Below, one piece after another: positions 24,698-32,720 of a DNA stretch of 33,662 nt. The position numbers and the translations under genes were made by a program. This stretch comes from JBCBAP01 sp038532435 (lineage in GTDB: Bacteria > Pseudomonadota > Alphaproteobacteria > Rhodobacterales > Rhodobacteraceae). The notes beneath the pieces are model-generated. The model had not been told where the DNA came from, searched no databases, and was given only the letters and a program-made list of their open reading frames with translations. Position 1 is the first letter of the stretch; the number at the start of each line of letters is the position of its first letter. The stretch is from positions 1 through 33,662 of the forward strand of contig JBCBAP010000038.1 in the NCBI GenBank assembly GCA_038532435.1, in the 5' to 3' direction.

Positions 24698-26256
24698 CCG
24701 AGGAGGTCAGATACGACGCCGCGGGCGAGGTCGAGGTGATCGCGGGCAAGGCGAGCCCCGGGGCCGACGCGCCGATGCCCGTGGACGGGATGGGCTGCCA
24801 TTCGGGATCCGAAATGGTGAAGGCGGCGGAAGCGTCCGGCAACTCGGACCTGCTCGCAAAGCTCAAGGCCGACTACCCGACTGGGCCCCACGACAAGCCG
24901 CAATCCATGTGCCCCGCCTTTGGCTCCCTGCGGGTCGGCCTGAGGATGAAGCGGGTGGCGACCGTGCTGTCCGGATCAGCCTGCTGCGTTTACGGCCTGA
25001 CGTTCGTCAGCCACTTCTACGGCGCGCGCAGGTCCGTCGGCTATGTTCCGTTCAACTCTGAAAGCCTGGTGACCGGCAAACTCTTCGAGGACATTCGCGA
25101 GTCCGTCTACAAGCTCGCGGATCCGAAGCGCTATGACGCGATCGTTGTGACCAATCTTTGCGTGCCGAGCGCGTCGGGTGTGCCGCTGCGGCTTCTGCCC
25201 GATGAGATCGACGGCGTGCGCATCATCGGCATCGATGTGCCCGGTTTCGGCGTGCCGACCCACGCGGAGGCGAAGGATATCCTGGCAGGGGCGATGCTCA
25301 ACTACGCCCGGCAGGAGGCCGAGGCGGGACCGGTCGCGGCGCCCGAGGGCGGCAAGTCCGACCGCCCGACGCTGACCATGCTGGGCGAGATGTTCCCGGC
25401 CGATCCGATGGTGATCGGCCAGATGATTGCGCCGATGGGCCTCGCCGCGGGGCCCGTGGTGCCCTGCCGGGAGTGGCGGGAGCTTTACGCGGCACTCGAT
25501 TGTGGGGCCGTGGCGGCGATCCATCCGTTCTACACCGCCAGCGTGCGGGAGTTCGAGGCAGCCGGGCGCCCGGTGCTCGGCTCGGCACCGGTGGGTGCCG
25601 ACGGAACCCACGCCTGGCTCGCCGCGGTCGGCGACGCCTTCGGGGTGAAGCCCGAGACCGTCGCGCAAACCCAGAACGCCATGCACGGCGCGATCAAAGG
25701 CGCACTCAGCGGTGCGCGGATCGACGGCACGATCACCCTCTCGGGGTATGAAGGCTCGGAACTCCTGGTCGCGCGTCTGCTGATCGAGAGCGGGGCGAAC
25801 GTGCCCTATGTGGGCACGGCCGCCCCGAAGACCCGCTGGTCCGAGGCGGACCGCGACTGGCTCGAGGCGCATGGGGCGACGGTGAAGTTCCGCGCCTCCC
25901 TCGAGGATGATTGCGCGGCCATGGAAGGGATCAGACCCGACCTCGCCATCGGCACCACACCAGTGGTGCAGAAGGCCAAGGAGAAGGGCATCCCCGCCCT
26001 TTACTTCACCAACCTGATTTCCGCCCGCCCGCTGATGGGGCCTGCCGGTGCCGGGTCGCTCGCGCAGGTCGTCACGGCGGCCATGGGCAACAAGGGGCGC
26101 ATGGACGGGATGAAGGCGTTCTTCGAAGGCGTCGGGGCCGGCGACACGGCGGGGGTCTGGGAAGGCGATCCGAACGTGCAGGACGAGTTCCGCGAGCGCC
26201 AGGCGAAGAAGCTGGAGAAACGGGCGCGCGCGGCGAAGGCCGCGGAGATGATGTGA
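24694..26256 (+). CDS. bchY: Chlorophyllide a reductase subunit BchY
   Basis: NifD-like subunit of the BchYZ catalytic component; 520 aa. Cluster-binding cysteines are probably among C35 (GMGCHSG), C73 (SMCPAFGS), C97/C98 (GSACCVYG) and C156 (TNLCVPSA). The stretch CPAFGSLRVGLRMKR and the LISARPLMG region are as in Rhodobacter BchY. I place the start at GTG 24694 (VTEEVRYDAAG), which overlaps the stop of the preceding small gene; an in-frame ATG at 24667 is less likely. A 91-bp gap with a dispersed repeat follows, before bchZ. Confidence 0.96.
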   Translation: MTEEVRYDAAGEVEVIAGKASPGADAPMPVDGMGCHSGSEMVKAAEASGNSDLLAKLKADYPTGPHDKPQSMCPAFGSLRVGLRMKRVATVLSGSACCVYGLTFVSHFYGARRSVGYVPFNSESLVTGKLFEDIRESVYKLADPKRYDAIVVTNLCVPSASGVPLRLLPDEIDGVRIIGIDVPGFGVPTHAEAKDILAGAMLNYARQEAEAGPVAAPEGGKSDRPTLTMLGEMFPADPMVIGQMIAPMGLAAGPVVPCREWRELYAALDCGAVAAIHPFYTASVREFEAAGRPVLGSAPVGADGTHAWLAAVGDAFGVKPETVAQTQNAMHGAIKGALSGARIDGTITLSGYEGSELLVARLLIESGANVPYVGTAAPKTRWSEADRDWLEAHGATVKFRASLEDDCAAMEGIRPDLAIGTTPVVQKAKEKGIPALYFTNLISARPLMGPAGAGSLAQVVTAAMGNKGRMDGMKAFFEGVGAGDTAGVWEGDPNVQDEFRERQAKKLEKRARAAKAAEMM

Positions 26257-26286
26257 TGCGCGCCTGCCTGACATATGTCCGGAACA

Positions 26287-26303
26287 GGGGGCTGTCTGCC
26301 CCC
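26287..26303. repeat. GC stem-loop adjoining repeat copy 2
   Basis: GGGGG (26287-26291) and CCCCC (26299-26303) can pair around CTGTCTG. It lies directly upstream of repeat copy 2 in the bchY-bchZ gap and probably belongs to the same element. It could attenuate or stabilise the transcript between bchY and bchZ. Confidence 0.45.
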
Positions 26304-26304
26304 C

Positions 26305-26337
26305 GCACCCCCCGAGGATATTTTCCGCCAGAAGAAG
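26305..26337 (+). repeat. Dispersed intergenic repeat, copy 2 (diverged)
   Basis: The 33-base unit with GAGGATATTTTC core and GCCAGAAGAAG tail lies between bchY and bchZ, ending 10 bp before the bchZ start. Its 5' part is C-rich, unlike copies 1 and 3, but the core and tail align without gaps. The purine-rich tail may contribute to the bchZ ribosome binding site. Confidence 0.6.
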
Positions 26338-26347
26338 GGGGCGCGCC

Positions 26348-27817
26348 GTGCTTGTGACCGATCACGACCGCGCGGGCGGATACTGGGGGGCGGTCTACGC
26401 CTTTTGTGCCCTGAAGGGCCTGCAGGTCGTCATCGACGGGCCGGTCGGGTGCGAAAATCTGCCTGTGACCTCCGTCCTGCACTACACCGATGGGCTGCCG
26501 CCGCATGAGCTGCCCATCGTGGTTACGGGCCTGGGCGAGGAGGAACTGGGCCGCGAGGGGACCGAGGGTGCGATGAAGCGCGCCTGGGGCACCCTCGATC
26601 CCGTGCTGCCCGCTGTTGTCGTCACCGGTTCGATCGCGGAGATGATCGGGGGCGGTGTGACGCCCCAGGGCACCAACATCCAGCGCTTCCTGCCCCGGAC
26701 CATCGACGAGGACCAGTGGCAGGCGGCGGACCGGGCGATGACCTGGGGCTTCACCGAATTCGGTATGACCAAGGGGCGGATGCCCAAGGAACGCAAGCGC
26801 GCGGCGGACGCAAAACCTCGGGTCAACATCCTTGGGCCCATGTACGGCGTCTTCAACATGCCGTCGGACCTTGCGGAGATCCGGCGGCTCGTCGAGGGTA
26901 TCGGGGCCGAGGTCAACATGGTCTGGCCCCTCGGCAGCCACATCGCCGATGCGGGCCGGCTCGTGGATGCGGACGCAAACATCGTGATGTATCGCGAGTT
27001 TGGCCGCGGCCTCGCAGAGTTGCTCGACAAGCCCTACCTGCAGGCCCCCATCGGGCTGGAGAGCACCTCGAAGTTCCTGCGGGTGCTGGGCGGGATCCTC
27101 GACCTCGATCCGGAACCGTTTATCGCGCGGGAGAAGCATTCGACGCTGAAACCGGTGTGGGATCTGTGGCGGTCGGTCACCCAGGATTTCTTCGCCACCG
27201 CCGATTTCGCGATCGTGGCGAACGAGACCTACGCGCGGGGCATCCGCAACTTCCTCGAGGCGGATCTCGGCCTACCGTGCGCCTTTGCCGTGGCGCGGAT
27301 CGCCGGGCGCAAGACGGACAATGACGAGGTGCGGGCACTGATGCACGCCAAACGTCCCCTCGTCGTGCTCGGCTCGATCAACGAAAAGATGTACATGGCG
27401 GAGATGGCGGCCGGTCACGGCCCCCGCCCCGCCTTCATCCCCGCCTCCTTCCCCGGGGCCGCGATCAGACGGCACACGGGAACCCCGATGATGGGCTATG
27501 GCGGGGCGACCTACCTTTTGCAGGAAGTGTGCAACGGGCTCTTTGACGCGCTCTTTCACATTCTGCCGTTGGGATCGGATATGGATGCGGGCGGTGCGAC
27601 GCCCACACCCCTGCGCCGCGACCTGCCCTGGGATCCTGAGGCCCAGGCACTGCTCGACGAGCTGGTCGCGGCGCATCCGGTCCTCACGCGTATTTCTGCC
27701 GCAAAGAGCCTGCGGGACGCGGCGGAGCGCGCAGCACTCGACCGCGGCCTCGACAGCGTGGATCCGGACACCGTGGCGCGGCTCAACCCCGCGCCCTCAC
27801 AGGGAGAGAGACCATGA
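26348..27817 (+). CDS. bchZ: Chlorophyllide a reductase subunit BchZ
   Basis: NifK-like subunit pairing with BchY; 489 aa. It begins at GTG 26348 with MLVTDHDRAGGYWGAVYAF, matching the Rhodobacter start. C35 in DGPVGCENLPVTSVLHYTD is a probable cluster ligand, and VVTGSIAEMIGGGV and NILGPMYGVFNMPSDL are typical nitrogenase-like regions. The stop overlaps the pufQ ATG (ATGA). The purine-rich tail of the dispersed repeat serves as the only visible ribosome-binding region. Confidence 0.96.
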   Translation: MLVTDHDRAGGYWGAVYAFCALKGLQVVIDGPVGCENLPVTSVLHYTDGLPPHELPIVVTGLGEEELGREGTEGAMKRAWGTLDPVLPAVVVTGSIAEMIGGGVTPQGTNIQRFLPRTIDEDQWQAADRAMTWGFTEFGMTKGRMPKERKRAADAKPRVNILGPMYGVFNMPSDLAEIRRLVEGIGAEVNMVWPLGSHIADAGRLVDADANIVMYREFGRGLAELLDKPYLQAPIGLESTSKFLRVLGGILDLDPEPFIAREKHSTLKPVWDLWRSVTQDFFATADFAIVANETYARGIRNFLEADLGLPCAFAVARIAGRKTDNDEVRALMHAKRPLVVLGSINEKMYMAEMAAGHGPRPAFIPASFPGAAIRRHTGTPMMGYGGATYLLQEVCNGLFDALFHILPLGSDMDAGGATPTPLRRDLPWDPEAQALLDELVAAHPVLTRISAAKSLRDAAERAALDRGLDSVDPDTVARLNPAPSQGERP

Positions 27818-28077
27818 GTACGATCGACCCCAAGAGCTTCGACCTTGCCACGGCGACGCCCGCCGGCACCCAGCGCCGCAGGCGCCGGGCGGAGGGATGG
27901 GAGTACCGGATCTATTTCGGGCTCATCTTTGCCTGTTCCCTGCCGCTCGCGACGCTGCGGGTTCTGCTGCCGTCCGCACGGCGCAAATCCTTCGGCGTGC
28001 CGCGGGAGCGGCGGACGATCTGGGGCGAGGCGCGGATGATGGCCAATATCGTCACGCCGATGATTTTCTCCACCTGA
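27814..28077 (+). CDS. pufQ: PufQ, bacteriochlorophyll-complex assembly protein
   Basis: An 87-aa membrane protein of the PufQ family, thought to assist bacteriochlorophyll synthesis or delivery for light-harvesting complexes. One transmembrane segment is visible (IYFGLIFACSLPLATLRVLL, about 31-50) after a basic QRRRRRAEGWEYR stretch. The C-terminus ERRTIWGEARMMANIVTPMIFST is the conserved family end. It overlaps bchZ by four bases and is followed by 108 bp to pufB, the usual layout. Confidence 0.88.
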   Translation: MSTIDPKSFDLATATPAGTQRRRRRAEGWEYRIYFGLIFACSLPLATLRVLLPSARRKSFGVPRERRTIWGEARMMANIVTPMIFST

Positions 28078-28097
28078 CAGCGGGTGGATCCGAGTTT

Positions 28098-28112
28098 CCC
28101 GGATGATCCGGG
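28098..28112. other. Hairpin in the pufQ-pufB intergenic mRNA
   Basis: CCCGGAT and ATCCGGG flank one G, giving a CCCGG/CCGGG stem with an ATGAT loop. In Rhodobacter the pufQ-pufB spacer carries structure and RNase processing sites that set the 5' end of the stable pufBA mRNA; this hairpin may play that part. Confidence 0.35.
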
Positions 28113-28185
28113 GAAGGGTGGGCGCAGGCTCCACCAACCTGGCCGCGAGGTTCTGCGGCGCCGGCTCTAATTTGGAGGACAGCGA

Positions 28186-28335
28186 ATGTCTGATTCCAAT
28201 CTGTCGTTCACGGGGCTGACTGATGATCAGGCTCAGGAGCTGCACAGCGTCTATATGAGCGGTTTGCAAGTGTTTACCGCCGTCGCCGTCGTTGCGCACA
28301 TCCTGACCTTCATCTGGAAGCCCTGGTTCGTGTGA
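28186..28335 (+). CDS. pufB: LH1 beta polypeptide (light-harvesting protein B-870 beta)
   Basis: A 49-aa antenna polypeptide that binds bacteriochlorophyll in the LH1 ring around the reaction centre. It has a soluble acidic N-terminus, conserved H20 (AQELHSVY), a single transmembrane helix, the bacteriochlorophyll ligand H38 (VVAHILTFIW) and the LH1 ending WKPWFV. A strong GGAGGA (28174-28179) precedes the ATG. pufA starts 10 bp after its stop. Confidence 0.97.
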   Translation: MSDSNLSFTGLTDDQAQELHSVYMSGLQVFTAVAVVAHILTFIWKPWFV

Positions 28336-28345
28336 GGAGACGAAA

Positions 28346-28510
28346 ATGGACAAGTTCTACAAGATCTGGCTCGTTTTCGATCCGCGCCGTGTGTTCGTCG
28401 CACAGGGCATCTTCCTCTTCCTGCTGGCAGCGATGATCCATCTCGTGCTGCTCAGCACGGATGCCTACAACTGGTTTGAACTGGTTGCAGCGGCAGAAGC
28501 CGCAGGCTGA
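28346..28510 (+). CDS. pufA: LH1 alpha polypeptide (light-harvesting protein B-870 alpha)
   Basis: A 54-aa LH1 alpha chain. It opens MDKFYKIWLVFDPRRVFVAQ, has one transmembrane helix, and the bacteriochlorophyll ligand is H32 (AAMIHLVLLST) followed by the YNWFE hydrogen-bonding region. GAGGAG lies upstream. This is the last puf gene in the window: the next 134 bp hold only stem-loops and a repeat, then the hemE stop on the other strand. pufL and pufM are not here. Confidence 0.97.
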   Translation: MDKFYKIWLVFDPRRVFVAQGIFLFLLAAMIHLVLLSTDAYNWFELVAAAEAAG

Positions 28511-28531
28511 TCGGACCATCCGACTGACACT

Positions 28532-28560
28532 GACCGCGGGCGGGAAGCTCGCCCGCGGTC
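28532..28560. terminator. Strong stem-loop after pufA
   Basis: Perfect 11-bp arms GACCGCGGGCG (28532-28542) and CGCCCGCGGTC (28550-28560) surround a 7-base loop. There is no U-run. In a complete puf operon, hairpins between pufA and pufL protect the pufBA mRNA from 3' decay; here it sits at the operon end and probably stabilises the pufBA 3' end. Confidence 0.7.
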
Positions 28561-28596
28561 GACCGACACATCTTCCTGACATGGCAGCACCCGCAT

Positions 28597-28627
28597 CCGG
28601 AGGTCGGAGCCTCCGGCGGGGATATTT
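28597..28627. terminator. Hairpin plus T-rich tract, probable terminator of the puf transcript
   Basis: CCGGAGG (28597-28603) and CCTCCGG (28610-28616) pair around TCGGAG, followed within about 8 bases by TATTTT. The right arm and T tract are part of dispersed repeat copy 3. It is placed to end plus-strand transcription before the convergent hemE gene. Confidence 0.5.
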
Positions 28628-28641
28628 TCGGCCAGAAGAAG
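28609..28641 (+). repeat. Dispersed intergenic repeat, copy 3
   Basis: The 33-base unit GCCTCCGGCGGGGATATTT plus two bases plus GGCCAGAAGAAG differs from copy 1 (4442-4474) at two positions. It lies exactly where pufLM would be expected, 4 bp before the hemE stop. Confidence 0.75.
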
Positions 28642-28644
28642 AGG

Positions 28645-29700
28645 TCAGCCGCGGATCGCCTCGAGCATCCGGTGGACATTGTCCGGGGAGGCGTCCGGAG
28701 TGATGCCGTGGCCGAGGTTGAAGATGTGCGGGCCGCCGGCGAAACCCGCGACCGTGGCCCTGGTCGCCTCGCGGAGTGCGTCGCCTCCCTGCACCAGGAG
28801 GAGCGGGTCCATGTTGCCCTGCACGCAGAGCTTGGACTGGACATGGGCGCTTGCCCATGCGGGATCGACCGAGGTGTCGAGGGCCACGCACTGCACGTCG
28901 ACCCTGTCCGTGTAGGACGCGTAGTTGCCGCCCGCCCCGCGGGGAAAGCCGATGATCGGTACGTCCGGATGGACGGCGCGGATGCGCTCCACGATCCGGA
29001 CGGCGGGGGCGACCGCGTAGCGCTGGAATTCGGCGCCGGGCAGGGCGCCCGCCCAGCTGTCGAAGAGCTTTACGACTTCAGCACCCGCGGCGATCTGGGC
29101 AAGCAGATAATCGGCGGTGGCCTCCGTAATCAGGTCGAGCAGGGCCTCGAACGTCGCGCGATCGCCATACATGAGCCGCCGCGCAGGCGCCTGGTCCGGC
29201 GTGCCCCGGCCGGCGATCATGTAGGTTGCGACCGTCCAGGGTGCTCCGGCAAAGCCGATCAGCGTGGTCTCGGCCGGGAGCTCGCGGGAGAGGATCCTGA
29301 CAGTTTCATAGACCGGGTTCAGGGTCTCGTGGATGTCCCCCACTGGGCGCAATTTCGCGAGATCCTCCGCAGTCTCGATGGTCGAGAGGCGCGGCCCCTC
29401 CCCGGTCACGAACCAGAGATCCGCGCCTAGCGCCTGTGGAATGAGAAGGATGTCCGCAAACAGGATCGCGGCATCAAAGGCATACTTGCGGATCGGCTGG
29501 AGCGTGACCTCGGCTGCGAGCTCCGGGTTGTAGCACAGCTCGAGGAAGCTGCCCGCCTCCGCGCGGGTGGCGCGGTATTCGGGCAGATAGCGTCCGGCCT
29601 GACGCATCATCCAGACCGGGGGGATCGGCAGGGTCTCTCCCTTCAGGGTGCGCAGGATCGTTTTCTCGGGGGCCGGGGTCGGCATCGCTAGGGCGGTCAT
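28645..29700 (-). CDS. hemE: Uroporphyrinogen decarboxylase
   Basis: Converts uroporphyrinogen III to coproporphyrinogen III, common to heme and bacteriochlorophyll synthesis; 351 aa, full length. The signatures PPVWMMRQAGRYLPEYR (27-43) and GFAGAPWTVATYMI are present, and the C-terminal FNLGHGI holds the conserved histidine. Its start overlaps the idi stop by one base, making it the last gene of the bchG operon. It is the only early tetrapyrrole gene in the window; a second housekeeping copy elsewhere is possible. Confidence 0.96.
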   Translation of the reverse strand: MTALAMPTPAPEKTILRTLKGETLPIPPVWMMRQAGRYLPEYRATRAEAGSFLELCYNPELAAEVTLQPIRKYAFDAAILFADILLIPQALGADLWFVTGEGPRLSTIETAEDLAKLRPVGDIHETLNPVYETVRILSRELPAETTLIGFAGAPWTVATYMIAGRGTPDQAPARRLMYGDRATFEALLDLITEATADYLLAQIAAGAEVVKLFDSWAGALPGAEFQRYAVAPAVRIVERIRAVHPDVPIIGFPRGAGGNYASYTDRVDVQCVALDTSVDPAWASAHVQSKLCVQGNMDPLLLVQGGDALREATRATVAGFAGGPHIFNLGHGITPDASPDNVHRMLEAIRG

Positions 29701-30230
29701 CAGGCGGTCTCACCAAAGATCAGGGGGGCGTGCTCTGCCATGTAGATGCGGAGCCAGGGGGTGAAGGCACTCTCGTCCCTGGCGATGTCTTCGCGCAGGG
29801 TGCCGAGGTCGACCCAGCGGGTGTCCATCACCTCGTCAGGGTTCGGGGCGAGGCGCAGGGTGGTGCGGTCGACCTCCGCGGTGAACATGTTGATCTCCTC
29901 ATGTTCCACGAGCCCGGCGCCCACGTCGGCGCGGTACTCAAGCTGCCCTCGTGGGGTGAGCGGGAGGGAGATGCCAAGCTCCTCGCCCAGGCGTCTATGT
30001 GCGCAGTCCGCCACCGGCTCGCCCCAGTGGGGATGGGTGCAGCACGCGTTCGCCCAGAGACCGGGCGTGTGGTATTTGCCGAGCGCCCGGCGCTGCAGCA
30101 GGGTCCAGCGGCCATCCATGATGAAGACGGAGATCGCCGGATGGCGCAGCCCGCGCTGGTGCACCGCGAGCTTTTCCACCGGCTCGAGCCCGTCGGGGCC
30201 GTAGGCTGGGATCATCTGCTGCAGGGTCAT
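29700..30230 (-). CDS. idi: Isopentenyl-diphosphate delta-isomerase, type I
   Basis: Interconverts IPP and DMAPP to supply CrtE; 176 aa, Nudix fold. The catalytic Cys is in NACCTHP (probably C64), metal and catalytic acids lie in LVEHEEINMF (E109, E111), and QRRALGKYHTPGLWAN and the C-terminal WLRIYMAEH are family features. It overlaps bchP by four bases (ATGA) and hemE by one. It corresponds to the isomerase gene next to bchP in Rhodobacter clusters. Confidence 0.94.
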   Translation of the reverse strand: MTLQQMIPAYGPDGLEPVEKLAVHQRGLRHPAISVFIMDGRWTLLQRRALGKYHTPGLWANACCTHPHWGEPVADCAHRRLGEELGISLPLTPRGQLEYRADVGAGLVEHEEINMFTAEVDRTTLRLAPNPDEVMDTRWVDLGTLREDIARDESAFTPWLRIYMAEHAPLIFGETA

Positions 30231-31423
30231 GAGGCGGGCACCAGTCGGGTCAGGTGGGCAATGTTCTTCGCGAAGATGCGAATGTGTGCCCAGGGTTTTG
30301 CGAACACCAGTTTCTTGTGCATGTAGGCCTCGAACGTCAACCGCTGCACATCGATGTCGCGGCAGAGTGTCACGAACCGTTCCCGCCGATCGTCTGAGCG
30401 GTACCAGGTGTCCTGCATTCGGCCGAGCACGCGGAAGACCATGCCATGTTCCTTCATGAACCGTTTGCGGGCGAGTGCCAGCTTGGCCGGGTTGGCGGTC
30501 GCGAGTGCGACTTTCACCGCATCTGCCGCGGCGTCCCCGCACATCATCGCGTAGTAGATCCCCTCGCCGGAGGAGGGAGCGACGACCCCGGCGGCGTCAC
30601 CGGCGACGACCACATCCTTGCCATTGTCCCACCGCTTCATGGGCTTGAGGGGGATCGGGGCACCTTCGGTCCGGACCGTCTCACAGTCCGCGAGGCCCGA
30701 AGCCTCCCGCAATGCGGCCGTGGCCTGCTTCAGGTCCACGTTGCGCACACCGGTTCCCATGCCGACGGAGGCGTGCTTTCCGTGGGGAAAGACCCAACCG
30801 TAGAAGTCGGGCGAAATGGCGCCGTTATACACCACGTCGCAGCGTTTCGGATGGTAGTCGGGTGCCTCCGCTTCGTTGGCGGGGGCCTTGATGATCTCGT
30901 GGTAGGCGATGACGTAGTCGATGTCGCCGCCATCAGGGATCTCCTGCCGGGCAACGTTGGAGCGGGCACCGTCGGCACCGATCACGTAGCGGGTAGGCAG
31001 GCTCGCGGGCTCCGCATCCTTCTCCTTGGGCCGGTAGATGACGGAGGGGCGGCCCTCCGCATCCCGGCTCACCTTCAGGAAGGTGCCGGTGAAGCGCCGC
31101 GCGCCGGCTTCCGCCGCGCGCACGCGGAGAAACTCGTCGAAATGCTCCCGGTCGACCATGCCGACATAGCCGTTCTCGATGGCGATATCGACGCGGTTCG
31201 CGGTGGGGGAGATCATGCGCGCGGTGTTGATCTTGGCCACGATCTGATCATCAGGTACCGCGTAGTCCTTGATCAGCCGGGGCGGTACGGCACCGCCGCA
31301 GGGCTTGATCCGGCCCGCCTTGTCGATCAGCGCGACGGAAAGGCCCTCCTGCGCCAGCCGGGCGGCGGCGGTCGCACCGCAGGGCCCTCCGCCAATCACC
31401 ACAACATCGTAGCGTTCGGTCAT
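30227..31423 (-). CDS. bchP: Geranylgeranyl diphosphate/geranylgeranyl-bacteriochlorophyll reductase BchP
   Basis: Reduces the geranylgeranyl tail of bacteriochlorophyll to phytyl; 398 aa flavoprotein. The FAD-binding motif is VVIGGGPCGATAAARLA (G11, G13, G16), with PCGGAVPPRLI, YVIGADGARSNVAR and the second FAD contact VVVAGDAAGVVAPSSGEGI. ATG 31423 has GGGAGA upstream, and MTERYDVVVIGGG is the family start. It lies one base after the MFS stop and overlaps idi, so the operon is tightly coupled. Confidence 0.95.
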   Translation of the reverse strand: MTERYDVVVIGGGPCGATAAARLAQEGLSVALIDKAGRIKPCGGAVPPRLIKDYAVPDDQIVAKINTARMISPTANRVDIAIENGYVGMVDREHFDEFLRVRAAEAGARRFTGTFLKVSRDAEGRPSVIYRPKEKDAEPASLPTRYVIGADGARSNVARQEIPDGGDIDYVIAYHEIIKAPANEAEAPDYHPKRCDVVYNGAISPDFYGWVFPHGKHASVGMGTGVRNVDLKQATAALREASGLADCETVRTEGAPIPLKPMKRWDNGKDVVVAGDAAGVVAPSSGEGIYYAMMCGDAAADAVKVALATANPAKLALARKRFMKEHGMVFRVLGRMQDTWYRSDDRRERFVTLCRDIDVQRLTFEAYMHKKLVFAKPWAHIRIFAKNIAHLTRLVPAS

Positions 31424-31424
31424 G

Positions 31425-32720
31425 TCATTCTCCCGGAACTGGCAGGGGCGGGGCGACCCGCGCGAGGGTGAGCCGTGCGGCGAGGGCCGCGGCAATCAGG
31501 AACAGCCCACCTTCGGCGATGAAGACGCTGCCATAGGCGGACGCAAGGTCGGGCAGCAGGGTGCGGGCGACATCGACGGCCACGGTGCCGAGGAAGCTGC
31601 CAACGCCGAAGGCGATGGCCTGGGCCGCCCCGAAGACGCCCATCCGTGTCCCTTCGCGTGCGGCCGTGCCCTCTGTCGCGAGGGTCATCATCGCACCGAT
31701 GGCAGCGACGGCGAAGATGCCGTTGGAAAGGCCCAGCAGAAACACGTTGGCGGAGATCGGCCAGTCCGGCGAGACCTGACCGCCGACGCCCATGCCGACG
31801 AGCGCGAGGCCGGACGCGACGCAGCCGCCCACCACCCAGACCTGGACCGGAACGGTCACCCAGCGGCGCAGGAACGTACCTGCGAGCAGCACGACGATCA
31901 TGCCGGTCAGCGCGCCGCCGTGCTGCTTCGCCGAGAGCTGCGTGCTCTCTGCCACGCTCATGCCGAAGACATGCCCGCCGAAGGGTTCGAGGATGAGATC
32001 CTGCGCATTGTACGCGAGCATGGCGGCGAAGACGAAGATGGCGAAGGGGCGGGCAACCGGGTCGTCCCACACCTCCCGCAGTGCCTCGCGGAACGGACGC
32101 CGCGCGGTGGCGACCGGTGCGCGGGCGCCCCGCTCCTGTCCCCAGACGCCGAGGATGGTGAGGGTGAGCGCAACCGCACCCACGGCTGCTGTGACAGTGA
32201 ACAGCCGGTCGTGGGAATAGGGGTCGAGCGCCGCTCCCGCAGCGATCGCTGTGACCACAAGGCCCGCGATCATCATGATCCAGACCGCGGATCCCGCCGC
32301 CGCCTTACGCTCGTTTGAGACGCGGGCAGCGAGCAGGGCGAGCAGGTTCGTCCCCGCAGAACCGATCCCGAAGCCGATGAAGAGATAGCCGAGCACGGCC
32401 AGCGCGAGGCCGGAGTAAAGCGCGGTCTGCATCACGCCGATGGACCAGGCGACGATGAGTGCGCCGGCCGCCAGCACCGCCATGCCACCGACGATCCATG
32501 CGGTGCGCCGCCCCCCCGCGTCCGCGGCGTGGCCGAACTTCGGCCGGCTGATCTGCGTGGCATAGTAAAGCGACGTCAGCAGGCCCGGAAGCACTGCGGG
32601 TAGCGCCAACTCTACCTGCATGACCCGGTTCATGGTCGCGGTCGTGAGAACCACGATGGAACCGAGCGCCATCTGGACGAGGCCGAGCCGGAGGATGCCG
32701 AGCCAGCTCAGATCTCTCAT
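31425..32720 (-). CDS. BCD-family MFS transporter (PucC/LhaA-like, orf428 homologue)
   Basis: A 431-aa integral membrane protein with about 12 hydrophobic segments and the MFS loop RPKFGHAADAGGRRTAW between segments 2 and 3. It belongs to the bacteriochlorophyll delivery group that includes PucC and LhaA, and its place between bchG and bchP is that of Rhodobacter orf428. The proposed role is carrying newly made bacteriochlorophyll to light-harvesting assembly, an inference from family and position. It starts at ATG 32720, overlapping bchG by four bases (ATGA). Confidence 0.9.
   Translation of the reverse strand: MRDLSWLGILRLGLVQMALGSIVVLTTATMNRVMQVELALPAVLPGLLTSLYYATQISRPKFGHAADAGGRRTAWIVGGMAVLAAGALIVAWSIGVMQTALYSGLALAVLGYLFIGFGIGSAGTNLLALLAARVSNERKAAAGSAVWIMMIAGLVVTAIAAGAALDPYSHDRLFTVTAAVGAVALTLTILGVWGQERGARAPVATARRPFREALREVWDDPVARPFAIFVFAAMLAYNAQDLILEPFGGHVFGMSVAESTQLSAKQHGGALTGMIVVLLAGTFLRRWVTVPVQVWVVGGCVASGLALVGMGVGGQVSPDWPISANVFLLGLSNGIFAVAAIGAMMTLATEGTAAREGTRMGVFGAAQAIAFGVGSFLGTVAVDVARTLLPDLASAYGSVFIAEGGLFLIAAALAARLTLARVAPPLPVPGE

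Noticed and set aside
28103..28219. A 38-codon frame in the pufQ-pufB spacer that runs over the pufB start, in the position of R. sphaeroides pufK.
   Set aside because: It lacks a Shine-Dalgarno, contains disfavoured AGG codons and overlaps pufB by 34 bp. I could not match it to PufK from memory, so it is not called as a gene.
28511..28644. Possible pufL or pufM remnant after pufA.
   Set aside because: Reading all frames through these 134 bp gives no reaction-centre-like sequence; the space is filled by stem-loops and the repeat.
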